This document shows positions 26,314 through 34,554 of a stretch of DNA of 58,744 bases, piece by piece. The DNA lies in the NCBI RefSeq assembly GCF_048548695.1, contig NZ_JBLYIF010000015.1; one strand, 5' to 3'. Source of the DNA: Neptuniibacter sp048548695. GTDB taxonomy: Bacteria; Pseudomonadota; Gammaproteobacteria; Pseudomonadales; Balneatricaceae. Below the pieces are notes generated by a model, which worked only from the letters and a program-made list of their open reading frames with translations, searched no databases and was not told where the DNA came from. Numbering within the stretch: position 1 is the stretch's first letter; every line of letters starts with the position of its first letter. Made by a program: the position numbers and the translations under genes.

Positions 26314-27879
26314 TCAGGATTTGAACTGGACCAGAGACTGGCCGGTCATCTCGGCAGCCGGCGGCAGGTCCATAAGTGCCAACAGCGTTGGTGCCAGATC
26401 ACACAAAGCCCCATCTTGCAGTGTCACACTGTCACGACGCGGACCATCATAAATCAGCGCCACCGGCCAGTTAGTATGTGCCGTATGAGGCTGACCTGTT
26501 GTAGGGTTAACCATCAATTCAACATTACCATGATCAGCGGTGATCAGGGTTTCACCGCCCACCTCAGCCATCGCAGACAGCACCTTACTGAGGCAATCAT
26601 CAACTACTTCGCAGGCTTTAACTGCAGCATCAAAATGACCGGTATGGCCAACCATATCGCCATTGGCAAAATTACACACAATCAGGTCAAATTTACCGCT
26701 ACGAATTGCTTCAACCAGTTTCGCTGTAACCTCAGGCGCACTCATCTCCGGCTTAAGATCATAGGTAGCAACATCCGGCGATGGCACCAAAATCCGCTCT
26801 TCACCCGGATAGACCTCTTCCTGACCACCATTAAAGAAGAAGGTGACATGGGCATATTTTTCAGTTTCTGAGATACGCAGTTGAGTTTTACCCAGTCCAG
26901 ACAGGTATTCACCCAGATCATTATGAATAGCCTGAGGTGGATACGCACACGCCGCCTGGATGTCCGCCGCATACTGAGTCAACATCACGTAACCCGACAA
27001 GAGCGGCTGTTTGCGACGCACAAAACCATCGAATTCATCCCCCGCTGTAAACGCATAGGTAATCTCACGCGCCCGATCCGGGCGGAAGTTGGCACAGATC
27101 AGGGCATCACCATCATTGATTGTTGCCACCGGAGCGCCATCCGCTGTCACCATTACCGTCGGTGCAACGAATTCATCATTTTCATTACGCGCATAAGCTG
27201 CTTCCAGCGCAGTCAATGCGGACTCGGCTTTAGCCTCAGACTCACCAAGAGCCATGGCATTATAGGCTCGCTCTATACGATTCCAGCGCTTATCGCGATC
27301 CATGGCAAAGTAGCGACCACTCACAGTAGCAATCTGAGCAACTTTGAGAGATTCACACAGTTCCTGAGCGGCTTGCAGAGAGGATTCTGCTGAACGCGGC
27401 GGCATATCCCGCCCATCCAGAATTGCGTGCAGGCAAACCTGCTTGGCACCACGTTTTACCGCCATCTGCATCAGGCTGAAAATGTGTTGTTCATGACTAT
27501 GAACACCACCTGGCGACAACAGACCCATGATATGAACCGCCTTATTTGCCGCGATGGCTTTATCCATCGCGTCTACCAGCGCATGATTTTCGAAAAAATC
27601 ACCATCTACGATGGCTTTCGAGATCCGGGTGAAATTTTGATATACAACACGGCCCGCACCAATGTTCATATGCCCGACTTCCGAGTTACCCATCTGCCCA
27701 TCAGGCAGACCCACAGCCAACCCTGAGGTTTTAATGCGCGCATTGGGGTTGCTGCTTAGCAGACTATCCCAAACTGGAGTATTTGCAGCAGTAATCGCTG
27801 AAGATTCGGTCTGCTCAACACCATAACCATCAAGGATAATCAGGGCTTTGGGGGCACGTTGTGCTGTCATATCAGGCAT
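26314..27879 (-). CDS. gpmI: 2,3-bisphosphoglycerate-independent phosphoglycerate mutase
   Basis: A 521-residue manganese enzyme of glycolysis/gluconeogenesis interconverting 3- and 2-phosphoglycerate. Visible are LIILDGYGV (first metal Asp), GQMGNSEVGHMNIGAGR with the phosphorylated Ser66, SPGGVHSHEQHIFSL, HAILDGRDMPPRS, NFRPDRAREIT and TADHGNVELM. Length is typical (about 510-515). It heads the gpmI-envC-ctpA-yibQ unit and is divergent from yibN, exactly as in E. coli (gpmM-envC-yibQ / yibN). Confidence 0.97.
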   Translation of the reverse strand: MPDMTAQRAPKALIILDGYGVEQTESSAITAANTPVWDSLLSSNPNARIKTSGLAVGLPDGQMGNSEVGHMNIGAGRVVYQNFTRISKAIVDGDFFENHALVDAMDKAIAANKAVHIMGLLSPGGVHSHEQHIFSLMQMAVKRGAKQVCLHAILDGRDMPPRSAESSLQAAQELCESLKVAQIATVSGRYFAMDRDKRWNRIERAYNAMALGESEAKAESALTALEAAYARNENDEFVAPTVMVTADGAPVATINDGDALICANFRPDRAREITYAFTAGDEFDGFVRRKQPLLSGYVMLTQYAADIQAACAYPPQAIHNDLGEYLSGLGKTQLRISETEKYAHVTFFFNGGQEEVYPGEERILVPSPDVATYDLKPEMSAPEVTAKLVEAIRSGKFDLIVCNFANGDMVGHTGHFDAAVKACEVVDDCLSKVLSAMAEVGGETLITADHGNVELMVNPTTGQPHTAHTNWPVALIYDGPRRDSVTLQDGALCDLAPTLLALMDLPPAAEMTGQSLVQFKS

Positions 27880-28065
27880 GAAACTCTTGTTAAATCTAAG
27901 GAAGACAGCAATTTTACTGTGATTCTGCCAACAACGCTAACCAACGCTGATTATGGATTGCCCGCAATCCAAACAGCAAATGAGCTTTGCCCCTTATACC
28001 ACTGCAGATCGCATTGTATACTTACCGCCTCACACTAACCCTCACAGGCGACGTTTGGATAGAAC

Positions 28066-28476
28066 ATGGATCAAGTGCTTGAATTTATTAGTAATCACTA
28101 CCTTCTGGTAGCCGCCTGGGTATTTACCCTGATCATGCTATTGATGGCTGAAAGCCGCAAATCCGGCAAATCTGTCAGTCCAGCCATTGCGACCCAGTTG
28201 ATCAATAAAGAAAACGCCGTTGTGCTCGACATCCGCGCCAATAAGGAATGGGCGAACGGTCACATCACCAGTGCAATCAATATTCCGCTGGCAGACCTGG
28301 ATCGGCGCATCGGAGAACTTGAAAAACACAAGACTCACCCCATTGTAGTTGTATGCAACCTGGGTCAGTCTGCTTCGGCGGCGACCAAGAAACTCAAGGA
28401 TGCAGGCTACAACGCTGTCCGGCTATCCGGCGGCATGACCGAATGGAAAAGCCAGAGCTTACCGGTAGTAAAATGA
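28066..28476 (+). CDS. yibN: Membrane-anchored rhodanese-like protein (YibN-like)
   Basis: A 136-residue protein with one N-terminal membrane helix (residues ~12-28) and a cytoplasmic rhodanese domain. It has DIRANKEWANGHITSAINIPL and the active-site loop VVVCNLGQSA with Cys97. YibN proteins carry sulfur-transfer domains; the physiological acceptor is not settled. First gene of yibN-grxC-secB. Its stop overlaps the grxC start (ATGA). Confidence 0.93.
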   Translation: MDQVLEFISNHYLLVAAWVFTLIMLLMAESRKSGKSVSPAIATQLINKENAVVLDIRANKEWANGHITSAINIPLADLDRRIGELEKHKTHPIVVVCNLGQSASAATKKLKDAGYNAVRLSGGMTEWKSQSLPVVK

Positions 28477-28757
28477 TGCAAAGCGAAGTATTAATCTACA
28501 CCACAGCCTGGTGCCCGTTTTGTATTCGGGCAAAAAAATTGCTGGAGCATAAACAGATCGAGTATACCGAGATCAGCCTTGATGCAGACCCCAGCAAACG
28601 GCAGGAGATGATGGCACGTAGCCAACGTCGCACCGTGCCGCAAATTTTTATCGGCGATACTCATGTCGGTGGTTGTGATGACCTGTTTCGTCTTGAGATG
28701 ACCCAAGCACTGGACCCCTTGCTGAGCCCTGCGCCGACTACACACAATAAGGATTAG
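28473..28757 (+). CDS. grxC: Glutaredoxin 3
   Basis: A 94-residue thioredoxin-fold redox protein with the dithiol active site TAWCPFCIRAKKLL and the glutathione-binding TVPQIFIGDTHVGGCDDL. The longer open frame starting at 28353 has no family similarity before this point. Two adjacent ATGs (28473, 28476) are possible; the first overlaps the yibN stop as ATGA. It sits between yibN and secB (2 bp gap). Confidence 0.95.
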   Translation: MMQSEVLIYTTAWCPFCIRAKKLLEHKQIEYTEISLDADPSKRQEMMARSQRRTVPQIFIGDTHVGGCDDLFRLEMTQALDPLLSPAPTTHNKD

Positions 28758-28759
28758 AT

Positions 28760-29245
28760 ATGTCTGAAGAAAACTCAACCGCTGGCCAAGAAGCCACCGG
28801 CCCCCAGTTTGCAGTGCAGCGCCTGTATATCAAGGATGCGTCCTTTGAAGCGCCAAACATGCCGGCAATTTTCACCAAAGGCTGGAAACCTGAAGTCGGC
28901 CTGGAGTTGAATAATGCCTCCCGCCGCATTGGCGATGATGTGTACGAAGCGGTCCTGACCCTGACCATTACAGTCAAGCTTGAAGAGGAAACCGCTTACC
29001 TGGTTGAGCTACAGCAGGCTGGTATATTCTCAATCAGCGGTTTAGGTGAAGCTGAACTGCATCATACACTGGGTGCATTCTGCCCCAACCTGTTGTTCCC
29101 ATATGCACGAGAAGCTATTGACAACCTGGTGACCAAAGCCAGCTTCCCGGCATTGATGCTACAGCCGGTGAACTTTGATGCCATGTACGCACAGCAAATG
29201 GCCCAGCGCCAGGCACAGCAGGAACAGCCTGAAGCTCAGCACTAA
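28760..29245 (+). CDS. secB: Protein-export chaperone SecB
   Basis: A 161-residue cytoplasmic tetrameric chaperone delivering unfolded preproteins to SecA. Hallmarks are FAVQRLYIKDASFEAPNMP, WKPEVGLELNN, the Glu/aromatic block TAYLVELQQAGIFSI and LFPYAREAIDNLVTKASFPALMLQPVNFDA. Last gene of yibN-grxC-secB, followed by a strong bidirectional terminator. gpsA and cysE, which follow secB in E. coli, are absent, and trmL is next. Confidence 0.97.
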   Translation: MSEENSTAGQEATGPQFAVQRLYIKDASFEAPNMPAIFTKGWKPEVGLELNNASRRIGDDVYEAVLTLTITVKLEEETAYLVELQQAGIFSISGLGEAELHHTLGAFCPNLLFPYAREAIDNLVTKASFPALMLQPVNFDAMYAQQMAQRQAQQEQPEAQH

Positions 29246-29255
29246 GCTGAATATA

Positions 29256-29287
29256 AAAAACGGAGCCTAGTGCTCCGTTTTTTATAT
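29256..29287. terminator. Bidirectional terminator between secB and trmL
   Basis: ATAAAAAACGGAGC followed by GCTCCGTTTTTTAT: a 7-bp stem with A and T runs on either side. It serves secB (plus) and trmL (minus), and its right edge overlaps the trmL stop. Confidence 0.92.
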
Positions 29288-29749
29288 TGCCCCAGGGTAA
29301 CCCAACTGCCGCCAGGCCTCGTACACTACAATTGCACACGCATTCGAAAGATTAAGACTGCGACTGTCAGCGCACATCGGCAAACGCAGGCGCTGCTGCT
29401 CAGGCAGTGCCTCCCTTACTTCCGCCGGCAGACCTCGGGTTTCAGGCCCCAGCAGCAATACATCCCCCTGACAGAAATCAGCCTCAGAGTGACAGCGTGA
29501 CCCCTTAGTCGTCATCGCCCATACCCGAGCAGAATCAGACAAACCCGCCAGGCAAAGGTCAAGACTGGCATGCACTTTGACTGCTGCAAATTCATGGTAA
29601 TCCAAGCCCGCCCGGCGCAACCGCTTATCATCCAGTTCGAAGCCCAGCGGCTCGATCAGATGCAACTGACAACCCGTATTGGCACAGAGGCGAATAATAT
29701 TGCCAGTGTTAGGTGGTATCTCTGGCTGATAAAGCACAACATGCAACAT
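29282..29749 (-). CDS. trmL: tRNA (cytidine/uridine-34 2'-O)-methyltransferase TrmL
   Basis: A 155-residue SPOUT (alpha/beta-knot) methyltransferase modifying the wobble base of tRNA-Leu. It begins MLHVVLYQPEIPPNTGNIIR and has the knot motifs LLLGPETRGLP and LPMCADSRSLNLSNACAIVVYEAWRQ, all standard for TrmL. Length equals E. coli (157). It lies between ntrC and secB on the minus strand; the ntrC terminator hairpin lies over its leader. Confidence 0.95.
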   Translation of the reverse strand: MLHVVLYQPEIPPNTGNIIRLCANTGCQLHLIEPLGFELDDKRLRRAGLDYHEFAAVKVHASLDLCLAGLSDSARVWAMTTKGSRCHSEADFCQGDVLLLGPETRGLPAEVREALPEQQRLRLPMCADSRSLNLSNACAIVVYEAWRQLGYPGAI

Positions 29750-29752
29750 AAA

Positions 29753-29779
29753 ATAATCCCCGCAAGGGCGGGGATTATA
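29753..29779 (-). terminator. Hairpin terminator downstream of ntrC
   Basis: On the minus strand AATCCCCGC and GCGGGGATT form a 9-bp stem with a 4-nt loop, followed by ATTTTATG. It ends just before the trmL start, so readthrough or trmL leader folding may also be involved. Confidence 0.6.
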
Positions 29780-29803
29780 GAAGATTACGCGACAAAAGCA
29801 GAC

Positions 29804-31237
29804 TCAGACTTCATCATTGTCTTCACTTTTACCATCTTCCATCCCTAATTCTTTAATTTTTCGAGTCAAAGTATTACGCCCCCAACCCAATAACTCAGCT
29901 GCATCCCGGCGACGGCCAGCAGTATGCTTTAATGCGGTTTCTATCATGATACGTTCAAACGCCGGCACCGCAGTATCCAGCAAGTCACTTTGACCGAGAC
30001 TAAGCTGCTGATCAGCCCAGTTACGCAAACTGTGCTCCCAGTTGCTACCTGTCACCGCCTGCTCCTGGGTACGCGCCATCAGCTCCGGCGGCAAGTCTTC
30101 CACCAGCACTTCACGCCCAGTTGCCATCACGGTAAGCCAACGGCAGGTATTTTCCAGCTGCCGCACATTCCCAGGCCAAGCAAGATTACACATATAGGCC
30201 TCAGTTTCTGGCGTCAGCGTTTTCGGCTCTACATTCAACTCTTCCCCAGACTGTTTGAGGAAGTAACGCGACAACCGAGGAATATCTTCACGGCGTTCTG
30301 CCAGTTTTGGCAAACGTACGCGTATCACATTCAGACGATGGAACAGGTCTTCACGAAAGCGCCCCTGCTCCACCAGCTTTTCCAGATTTTGGTGGGTAGC
30401 GGCAATAATACGCACATCCACTTTGACCGGCGTATGGCCGCCAACGCGATAAAATTCACTATCCGCCAACACACGTAACAAGCGAGTCTGAGCATCGGCA
30501 GGCATATCACCGATTTCATCCAGGAACAGAGTACCGCCATCGGCTTGCTCAAAACGGCCACGTCGGGCTGCTGCGGCGCCAGTAAAGGCTCCTTTCTCAT
30601 GACCAAACAGTTCTGACTCAATCAGGTCATGAGGAATCGCCGCCATATTCAACGGAATAAAAGCTTTTTCTCGACGCGGACTGTGTTTATGCAGCGCATG
30701 CGCCACCAGCTCCTTACCTGTACCAGATTCACCATTAATCAGCACAGTGATATTAGACTGCGAGAGCCGACCGATGGCACGAAAAACTTCCTGCATGGCA
30801 GGCGCTTCACCAATGATTTCAGTGGTATCTTCATCGATCTGCTCAATCTCGCTTCCCCGCTGTTCCATAGCATGCGCCAGCGCTCGCTTGACCAGGTTCA
30901 CCGCATCGTCAACATCAAACGGTTTCGGCAAGTATTCAAAACCGCCCCCCTGATAAGACGCTACTGCAGAGTCTAAATCGGAGTGAGCGGTCATGATTAT
31001 TACAGGCACCTGAGGACAGTTATCCTGGATAAAATCCAATAACCCCAAACCATCAGTCCCCGGCATCCGAATATCACTGATGATGGTATCCGGGGTATCC
31101 ATATCCAGACGGCGGATAGCCGAATCAGCATTATCGAAAGATTCAGTATCGACGCCCGCTGATGACAGTGCTTTTTCCAGCACCCAGCGAATAGACCTGT
31201 CATCATCGACAATCCAAACCTTACCTGGCAGATTCAT
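29804..31237 (-). CDS. ntrC: Nitrogen regulation response regulator NtrC (NR(I))
   Basis: A 477-residue sigma-54 activator with a receiver domain (residues 1-120, phospho-acceptor Asp55 in ISDIRMPG) and an AAA+ domain (about 140-370). The latter has Walker A GESGTGKE, the sigma-54-contacting GAFTGA and Walker B GGTLFLDEIGD. A Fis-type helix-turn-helix lies at the C-terminus (RDAAELLGWGRNTLTRKIKEL). It activates glnA and other nitrogen-limitation genes. Its start overlaps the ntrB end by 17 bp. Confidence 0.97.
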   Translation of the reverse strand: MNLPGKVWIVDDDRSIRWVLEKALSSAGVDTESFDNADSAIRRLDMDTPDTIISDIRMPGTDGLGLLDFIQDNCPQVPVIIMTAHSDLDSAVASYQGGGFEYLPKPFDVDDAVNLVKRALAHAMEQRGSEIEQIDEDTTEIIGEAPAMQEVFRAIGRLSQSNITVLINGESGTGKELVAHALHKHSPRREKAFIPLNMAAIPHDLIESELFGHEKGAFTGAAAARRGRFEQADGGTLFLDEIGDMPADAQTRLLRVLADSEFYRVGGHTPVKVDVRIIAATHQNLEKLVEQGRFREDLFHRLNVIRVRLPKLAERREDIPRLSRYFLKQSGEELNVEPKTLTPETEAYMCNLAWPGNVRQLENTCRWLTVMATGREVLVEDLPPELMARTQEQAVTGSNWEHSLRNWADQQLSLGQSDLLDTAVPAFERIMIETALKHTAGRRRDAAELLGWGRNTLTRKIKELGMEDGKSEDNDEV

Positions 31238-32303
31238 GGTTCAGCTCCAACGGTATAAAAATTTGAAAACGTGTTTCACCAGGACGAGTATCACACTCAA
31301 TAAGCCCCTGGTGCTGGTTAATAATCGACTGCGCTATTGAAAGCCCAAGCCCAGTTCCTTCTGCACGCCCACTCACCATGGGGTAAAAAATACGGGTAAA
31401 AATGTCTTCCGGTATACCTGGCCCGTTATCGATTATTTCGACACAACATACCAAACGATGCTTTTCGGCACCCAGGGTAATCTGACGCAGGGCCCGAGTC
31501 CGTAATTGGATGCATGGCTGCTCGATATTCGCAGCATTCAACGCCTGCATACCATTACGTACAATATTCAAAAAAGCCTGTATGAGCTGCTCCCGGTCAC
31601 CAATAAACTCCGGAATACTGGGATCATAATCCCGCTCAAAACAGATAGACTGGCCGCTTTCCGCCGTGATCAAGCTGCACACCCGTTCCATAATGGCGTG
31701 GATATTAATTGAGCTCATTTGCGGCAGCTGACGCGGACCCAGCAACCTATCAACTAAGTTTCTGAGCCTGTCTGCTTCTTCAATAATAACCCGGGTGTAA
31801 TCATGCAATAGAGGCTCATCCAGCTCTCTCTCCAGTAACTGGGCTGCACCACGAATACCCCCCAGCGGATTTTTTATCTCGTGAGCCAAGCCCCGGATCA
31901 GTGTACGCGCACTGGCATGCTGGGTCAGCAGATCTTCCTCGCGCTCAATTCGCATCAGGCGATCACGCGGCTGGATCTCGATAATCAGATACTTCGATCG
32001 ACCAATAAACAGCGGATTCACGCTGTAATCGACAATCAGGTCATGCCCTCCCAGGGTACGCAGCTTAGCTTCACGCAAGGTGTAGGGGTGGCCTGACAAA
32101 AAGGCTTCGCGCAAATTCGCACCTTCCAGAGCCGACCCTGGAAACAGGTCCAACACTTCCGCCTGCTCCAGCCTACGCCTGCTCGCTTCCAGCAACATCT
32201 CGGAAGCCGGATTAGCGTACTCCAGAGACAAATCTTTATTCAGCATGACCACAGCGGTGGACAGGTTCTCCAGCACTTGCTTATGGCGTTCGAATTCAGG
32301 CAC
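31221..32303 (-). CDS. ntrB: Nitrogen regulation sensor kinase NtrB (NR(II))
   Basis: A 360-residue soluble histidine kinase/phosphatase acting on NtrC and controlled by PII. It has an N-terminal PAS domain (about 10-110), the HisKA box GLAHEIKNPLGGIRGAAQL with phospho-acceptor His141, and a HATPase domain with N, G1 (DNGPGIP) and G2 (GTGLGLSIAQ) boxes. It overlaps ntrC. A terminator separates it from glnA, and an NtrC-type site lies about 140 bp upstream, so a weak internal promoter repressed by NtrC is likely, as for E. coli glnL. Confidence 0.97.
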   Translation of the reverse strand: MPEFERHKQVLENLSTAVVMLNKDLSLEYANPASEMLLEASRRRLEQAEVLDLFPGSALEGANLREAFLSGHPYTLREAKLRTLGGHDLIVDYSVNPLFIGRSKYLIIEIQPRDRLMRIEREEDLLTQHASARTLIRGLAHEIKNPLGGIRGAAQLLERELDEPLLHDYTRVIIEEADRLRNLVDRLLGPRQLPQMSSINIHAIMERVCSLITAESGQSICFERDYDPSIPEFIGDREQLIQAFLNIVRNGMQALNAANIEQPCIQLRTRALRQITLGAEKHRLVCCVEIIDNGPGIPEDIFTRIFYPMVSGRAEGTGLGLSIAQSIINQHQGLIECDTRPGETRFQIFIPLELNHESAR

Positions 32304-32437
32304 GTTCCGCTCTCTCTACTTATTAACGGGTTTAATTGCAAAATACACACCAAGTCATCACATTCAGCAAACGCCCCAAAACAGGGGGACTTCAGACCCA
32401 TTCCTGCGCATCGCCAGCAGCAAAACCCCAGCCTATA

Positions 32438-32452
32438 GCACTATATTGGTGC
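32438..32452. promoter_or_regulatory. NtrC-binding site upstream of ntrB
   Basis: GCACTATATTGGTGC is an almost perfect dyad matching the NtrC consensus (GCAC-N7-GTGC with TGG). It lies between the glnA terminator and ntrB, the position of the NtrC-repressed glnL promoter in enterics. Confidence 0.8.
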
Positions 32453-32534
32453 ACTCAATGCGCTGCGCCCCAGACTAATGCTTTCTGACAATTTTAATAA
32501 CGTCACTTATGGTCACATCCGACCAAGCAGACAA

Positions 32535-32566
32535 AAAAAAGCCTCCGCATGGGAGGCTTTTTTCAA
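32535..32566 (-). terminator. Rho-independent terminator of glnA
   Basis: AAAAAAGCCTCC followed by GGGAGGCTTTTTT: a stable GC stem with A and T runs, 11 bp downstream of the glnA stop. It limits readthrough into ntrBC. Confidence 0.92.
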
Positions 32567-32576
32567 CAATCAGATC

Positions 32577-33983
32577 TTATACGGAGTAGTACAGATCGAA
32601 CTCAACTGGGTGAGTCGTCATGTTAACGCGCTCAACTTCTTCGCGCTTCAGCTCGATGTAAGCATCCAGCATGTCATCAGTAAATACACCACCTTTGGTC
32701 AGGAACTCACGGTCAGTTTCCAGAGCCTGCAGCGCTTCTTCAAAAGAGGAAGCAACGGTTGGGATCTCTGCAGCCTCTTCTGGAGGCAGATCATACAGAT
32801 CCTTATCAGCAGGTTCGCCTGGGTGGATTTTATTCTGGATACCGTCCAGACCAGCCATCATCAGCGCCGCGAAGCACAGGTAAGGGTTGGCAGAAGGATC
32901 AGGGAAACGAGTTTCGATACGACGCGCTTTAGGGCTGGTTACGTAAGGAATACGGATGGAAGCTGAACGGTTACGGGCAGAGTATGCCAGCATAACTGGA
33001 GCTTCGAAACCTGGTACCAGACGCTTGTATGCATTGGTAGAAGCGTTAGTCAAAGCGTTCAGGGCTTTAGCGTGCTTGATGATACCACCAATGTAGTACA
33101 GAGCCATTTCACTCATACCAGCATAAGCATCGCCATCAAACAGGTTAACGCCATCTTTAGACAGAGACTGGTGAACGTGCATACCAGAACCATTGTCGCC
33201 TACCAGCGGCTTAGGCATAAAGGTCGCTGTTTTACCATACGCGTGGGCAACGTTGTGTACACAGTATTTCAGAACCTGAACTTCGTCAGCTTTGTTAGTC
33301 AGCGTGTTTGGACCGATACCGATTTCACACTGGCCAGCAGTCGCAACTTCGTGGTGATGCACTTCAACGTACAGGTCCATCGCTTCCATTGCATCACACA
33401 TTGCAGCACGCAGGTCATGCAGGGAATCGATTGGTGGTACTGGGAAGTAACCGCCTTTCACACGAGGACGGTGACCGGTGTTACCGCCTTCAATTTTGTG
33501 ATTGGAAGCCCAAGACGCTTCTTCTGAAGAGATTGTGTAACCACAACCACTGATGTCAGCATGCCACTGCACTTCGTCAAACACGAAGAACTCTGGCTCT
33601 GGACCGAACATCGCAGTATCAGCAATGCCAGTAGACTTCAGATACTCTTCAGCACGCTTAGCAACAGAACGCGGATCACGCTCGTAACCCTGGCCAGTAG
33701 TAGGTTCAACGACATCACAGCGAACGATTACAGTCGATGCTTCAGAGAATGGATCCAGCAAAGTGGCGCTGTCATCAGGCATCAGAATCATGTCGGATTC
33801 GTTAATGCCCTTCCAGCCCGCAATAGAGGAGCCGTCAAACATCTTACCTTCTTCGAAGAAATCATCACCCATATCGGATACAGGGATGGTAACGTGCTGC
33901 TCTTTACCTTTGGAATCGGTGAAACGCAGGTCAACCCACTTCGCTTGACTTTCTTTGATCAGATTCAGAGTCTTCTCTGACAT
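32577..33983 (-). CDS. glnA: Glutamine synthetase, type I
   Basis: A 468-residue dodecameric enzyme assimilating ammonium into glutamine. It has FTDSKGKEQHVTIP, FDGSSIAGW, the metal-site FGPEPEFFVFD, GNGSGMHVHQSL-like loop (here GDNGSGMHVHQSL) and the adenylylation loop DLYDLPPEEA with Tyr near residue 397, so GlnE control is expected. The ATG at 33983 (MSEKTLNLIKE) has GGAG 7 nt upstream; the ATG at 33989 would add two residues. A sigma-54 promoter and NtrC sites lie ~80-210 bp upstream. Confidence 0.98.
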   Translation of the reverse strand: MSEKTLNLIKESQAKWVDLRFTDSKGKEQHVTIPVSDMGDDFFEEGKMFDGSSIAGWKGINESDMILMPDDSATLLDPFSEASTVIVRCDVVEPTTGQGYERDPRSVAKRAEEYLKSTGIADTAMFGPEPEFFVFDEVQWHADISGCGYTISSEEASWASNHKIEGGNTGHRPRVKGGYFPVPPIDSLHDLRAAMCDAMEAMDLYVEVHHHEVATAGQCEIGIGPNTLTNKADEVQVLKYCVHNVAHAYGKTATFMPKPLVGDNGSGMHVHQSLSKDGVNLFDGDAYAGMSEMALYYIGGIIKHAKALNALTNASTNAYKRLVPGFEAPVMLAYSARNRSASIRIPYVTSPKARRIETRFPDPSANPYLCFAALMMAGLDGIQNKIHPGEPADKDLYDLPPEEAAEIPTVASSFEEALQALETDREFLTKGGVFTDDMLDAYIELKREEVERVNMTTHPVEFDLYYSV

Positions 33984-34072
33984 TGCCATTCTCCACACAT
34001 ATAATTGTCAGGCCTACGAGTAAGTGCGCAACCCTGAGACACTTGGGAAATAAAATCGGTGATGATGCTTGA

Positions 34073-34088
34073 GCAAACTTTATGCCAA
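34073..34088 (-). promoter_or_regulatory. Sigma-54 (-24/-12) promoter of glnA
   Basis: On the minus strand TTGGCATAAAGTTTGCT matches TGGCAY-N5-TTGCW, with exactly 10 nt between the GG and GC elements. It predicts a start near 34061 and a leader of about 78 nt. NtrC-like sites lie about 65-110 bp upstream. Confidence 0.85.
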
Positions 34089-34150
34089 GACATCGTTGCC
34101 GTAAACACTTGAAATTAGGGCTTCCACTGTCAGCGGCACTCAACCCTAAA

Positions 34151-34165
34151 GCACCATAAGTGAAC
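34151..34165. promoter_or_regulatory. NtrC-like half-dyad, proximal
   Basis: GCACCATAAGTGAAC carries the conserved GCACCA half of the NtrC consensus with a degenerate second half. It lies 65-80 bp upstream of the sigma-54 promoter and 30 bp (about three helical turns) from the next site. Confidence 0.55.
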
Positions 34166-34180
34166 ACTCTGCCTGATTAT

Positions 34181-34195
34181 GCACCAAATTAATGC
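34181..34195. promoter_or_regulatory. NtrC-like site, distal
   Basis: TGCACCAAATTAATGCA (GCACCA half-site plus TGCA dyad) lies upstream of glnA, in helical phase with the site at 34151. Two such sites upstream of a -24/-12 promoter are the standard glnA enhancer design. Confidence 0.6.
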
Positions 34196-34379
34196 ATAAA
34201 AGCTTACTCAACCGTAAAGATGTCACCAATCCTGTGCAATCATAATCCAAGATGAGCAAAAACGCTTGGACTCCATCACGCTAAAAGTACTTTGCACAAC
34301 ATTTTCAGCATAACACCAGACCAGAGCTGCATTACAGCATGATCTCACCACGCCCGAGTATGCCAAATTAAGCCACAGC

Positions 34380-34407
34380 TTTACCCTGCGATGATTCGCG
34401 ATATAGT
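34380..34407 (+). promoter_or_regulatory. Putative sigma-70 promoter of typA
   Basis: TTTACC, a 16-bp spacer and TATAGT, followed by a leader of about 140 nt before typA. Apart from this promoter and the glnA control sites, nothing recognisable was seen in 34200-34554. Confidence 0.45.
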
Positions 34408-34554
34408 CGGCAACGGTTTTATTTCTATCCGCACCGCCACAAAACGGTTAAAATGCCGCCAACCTTCGTGCGTACCTGTTACCACTACGCTGAATTACCG
34501 GCGCAGTCACTGCACACGAACCTATTGTTAACCCACCTTAAAGATCTGCTATCA

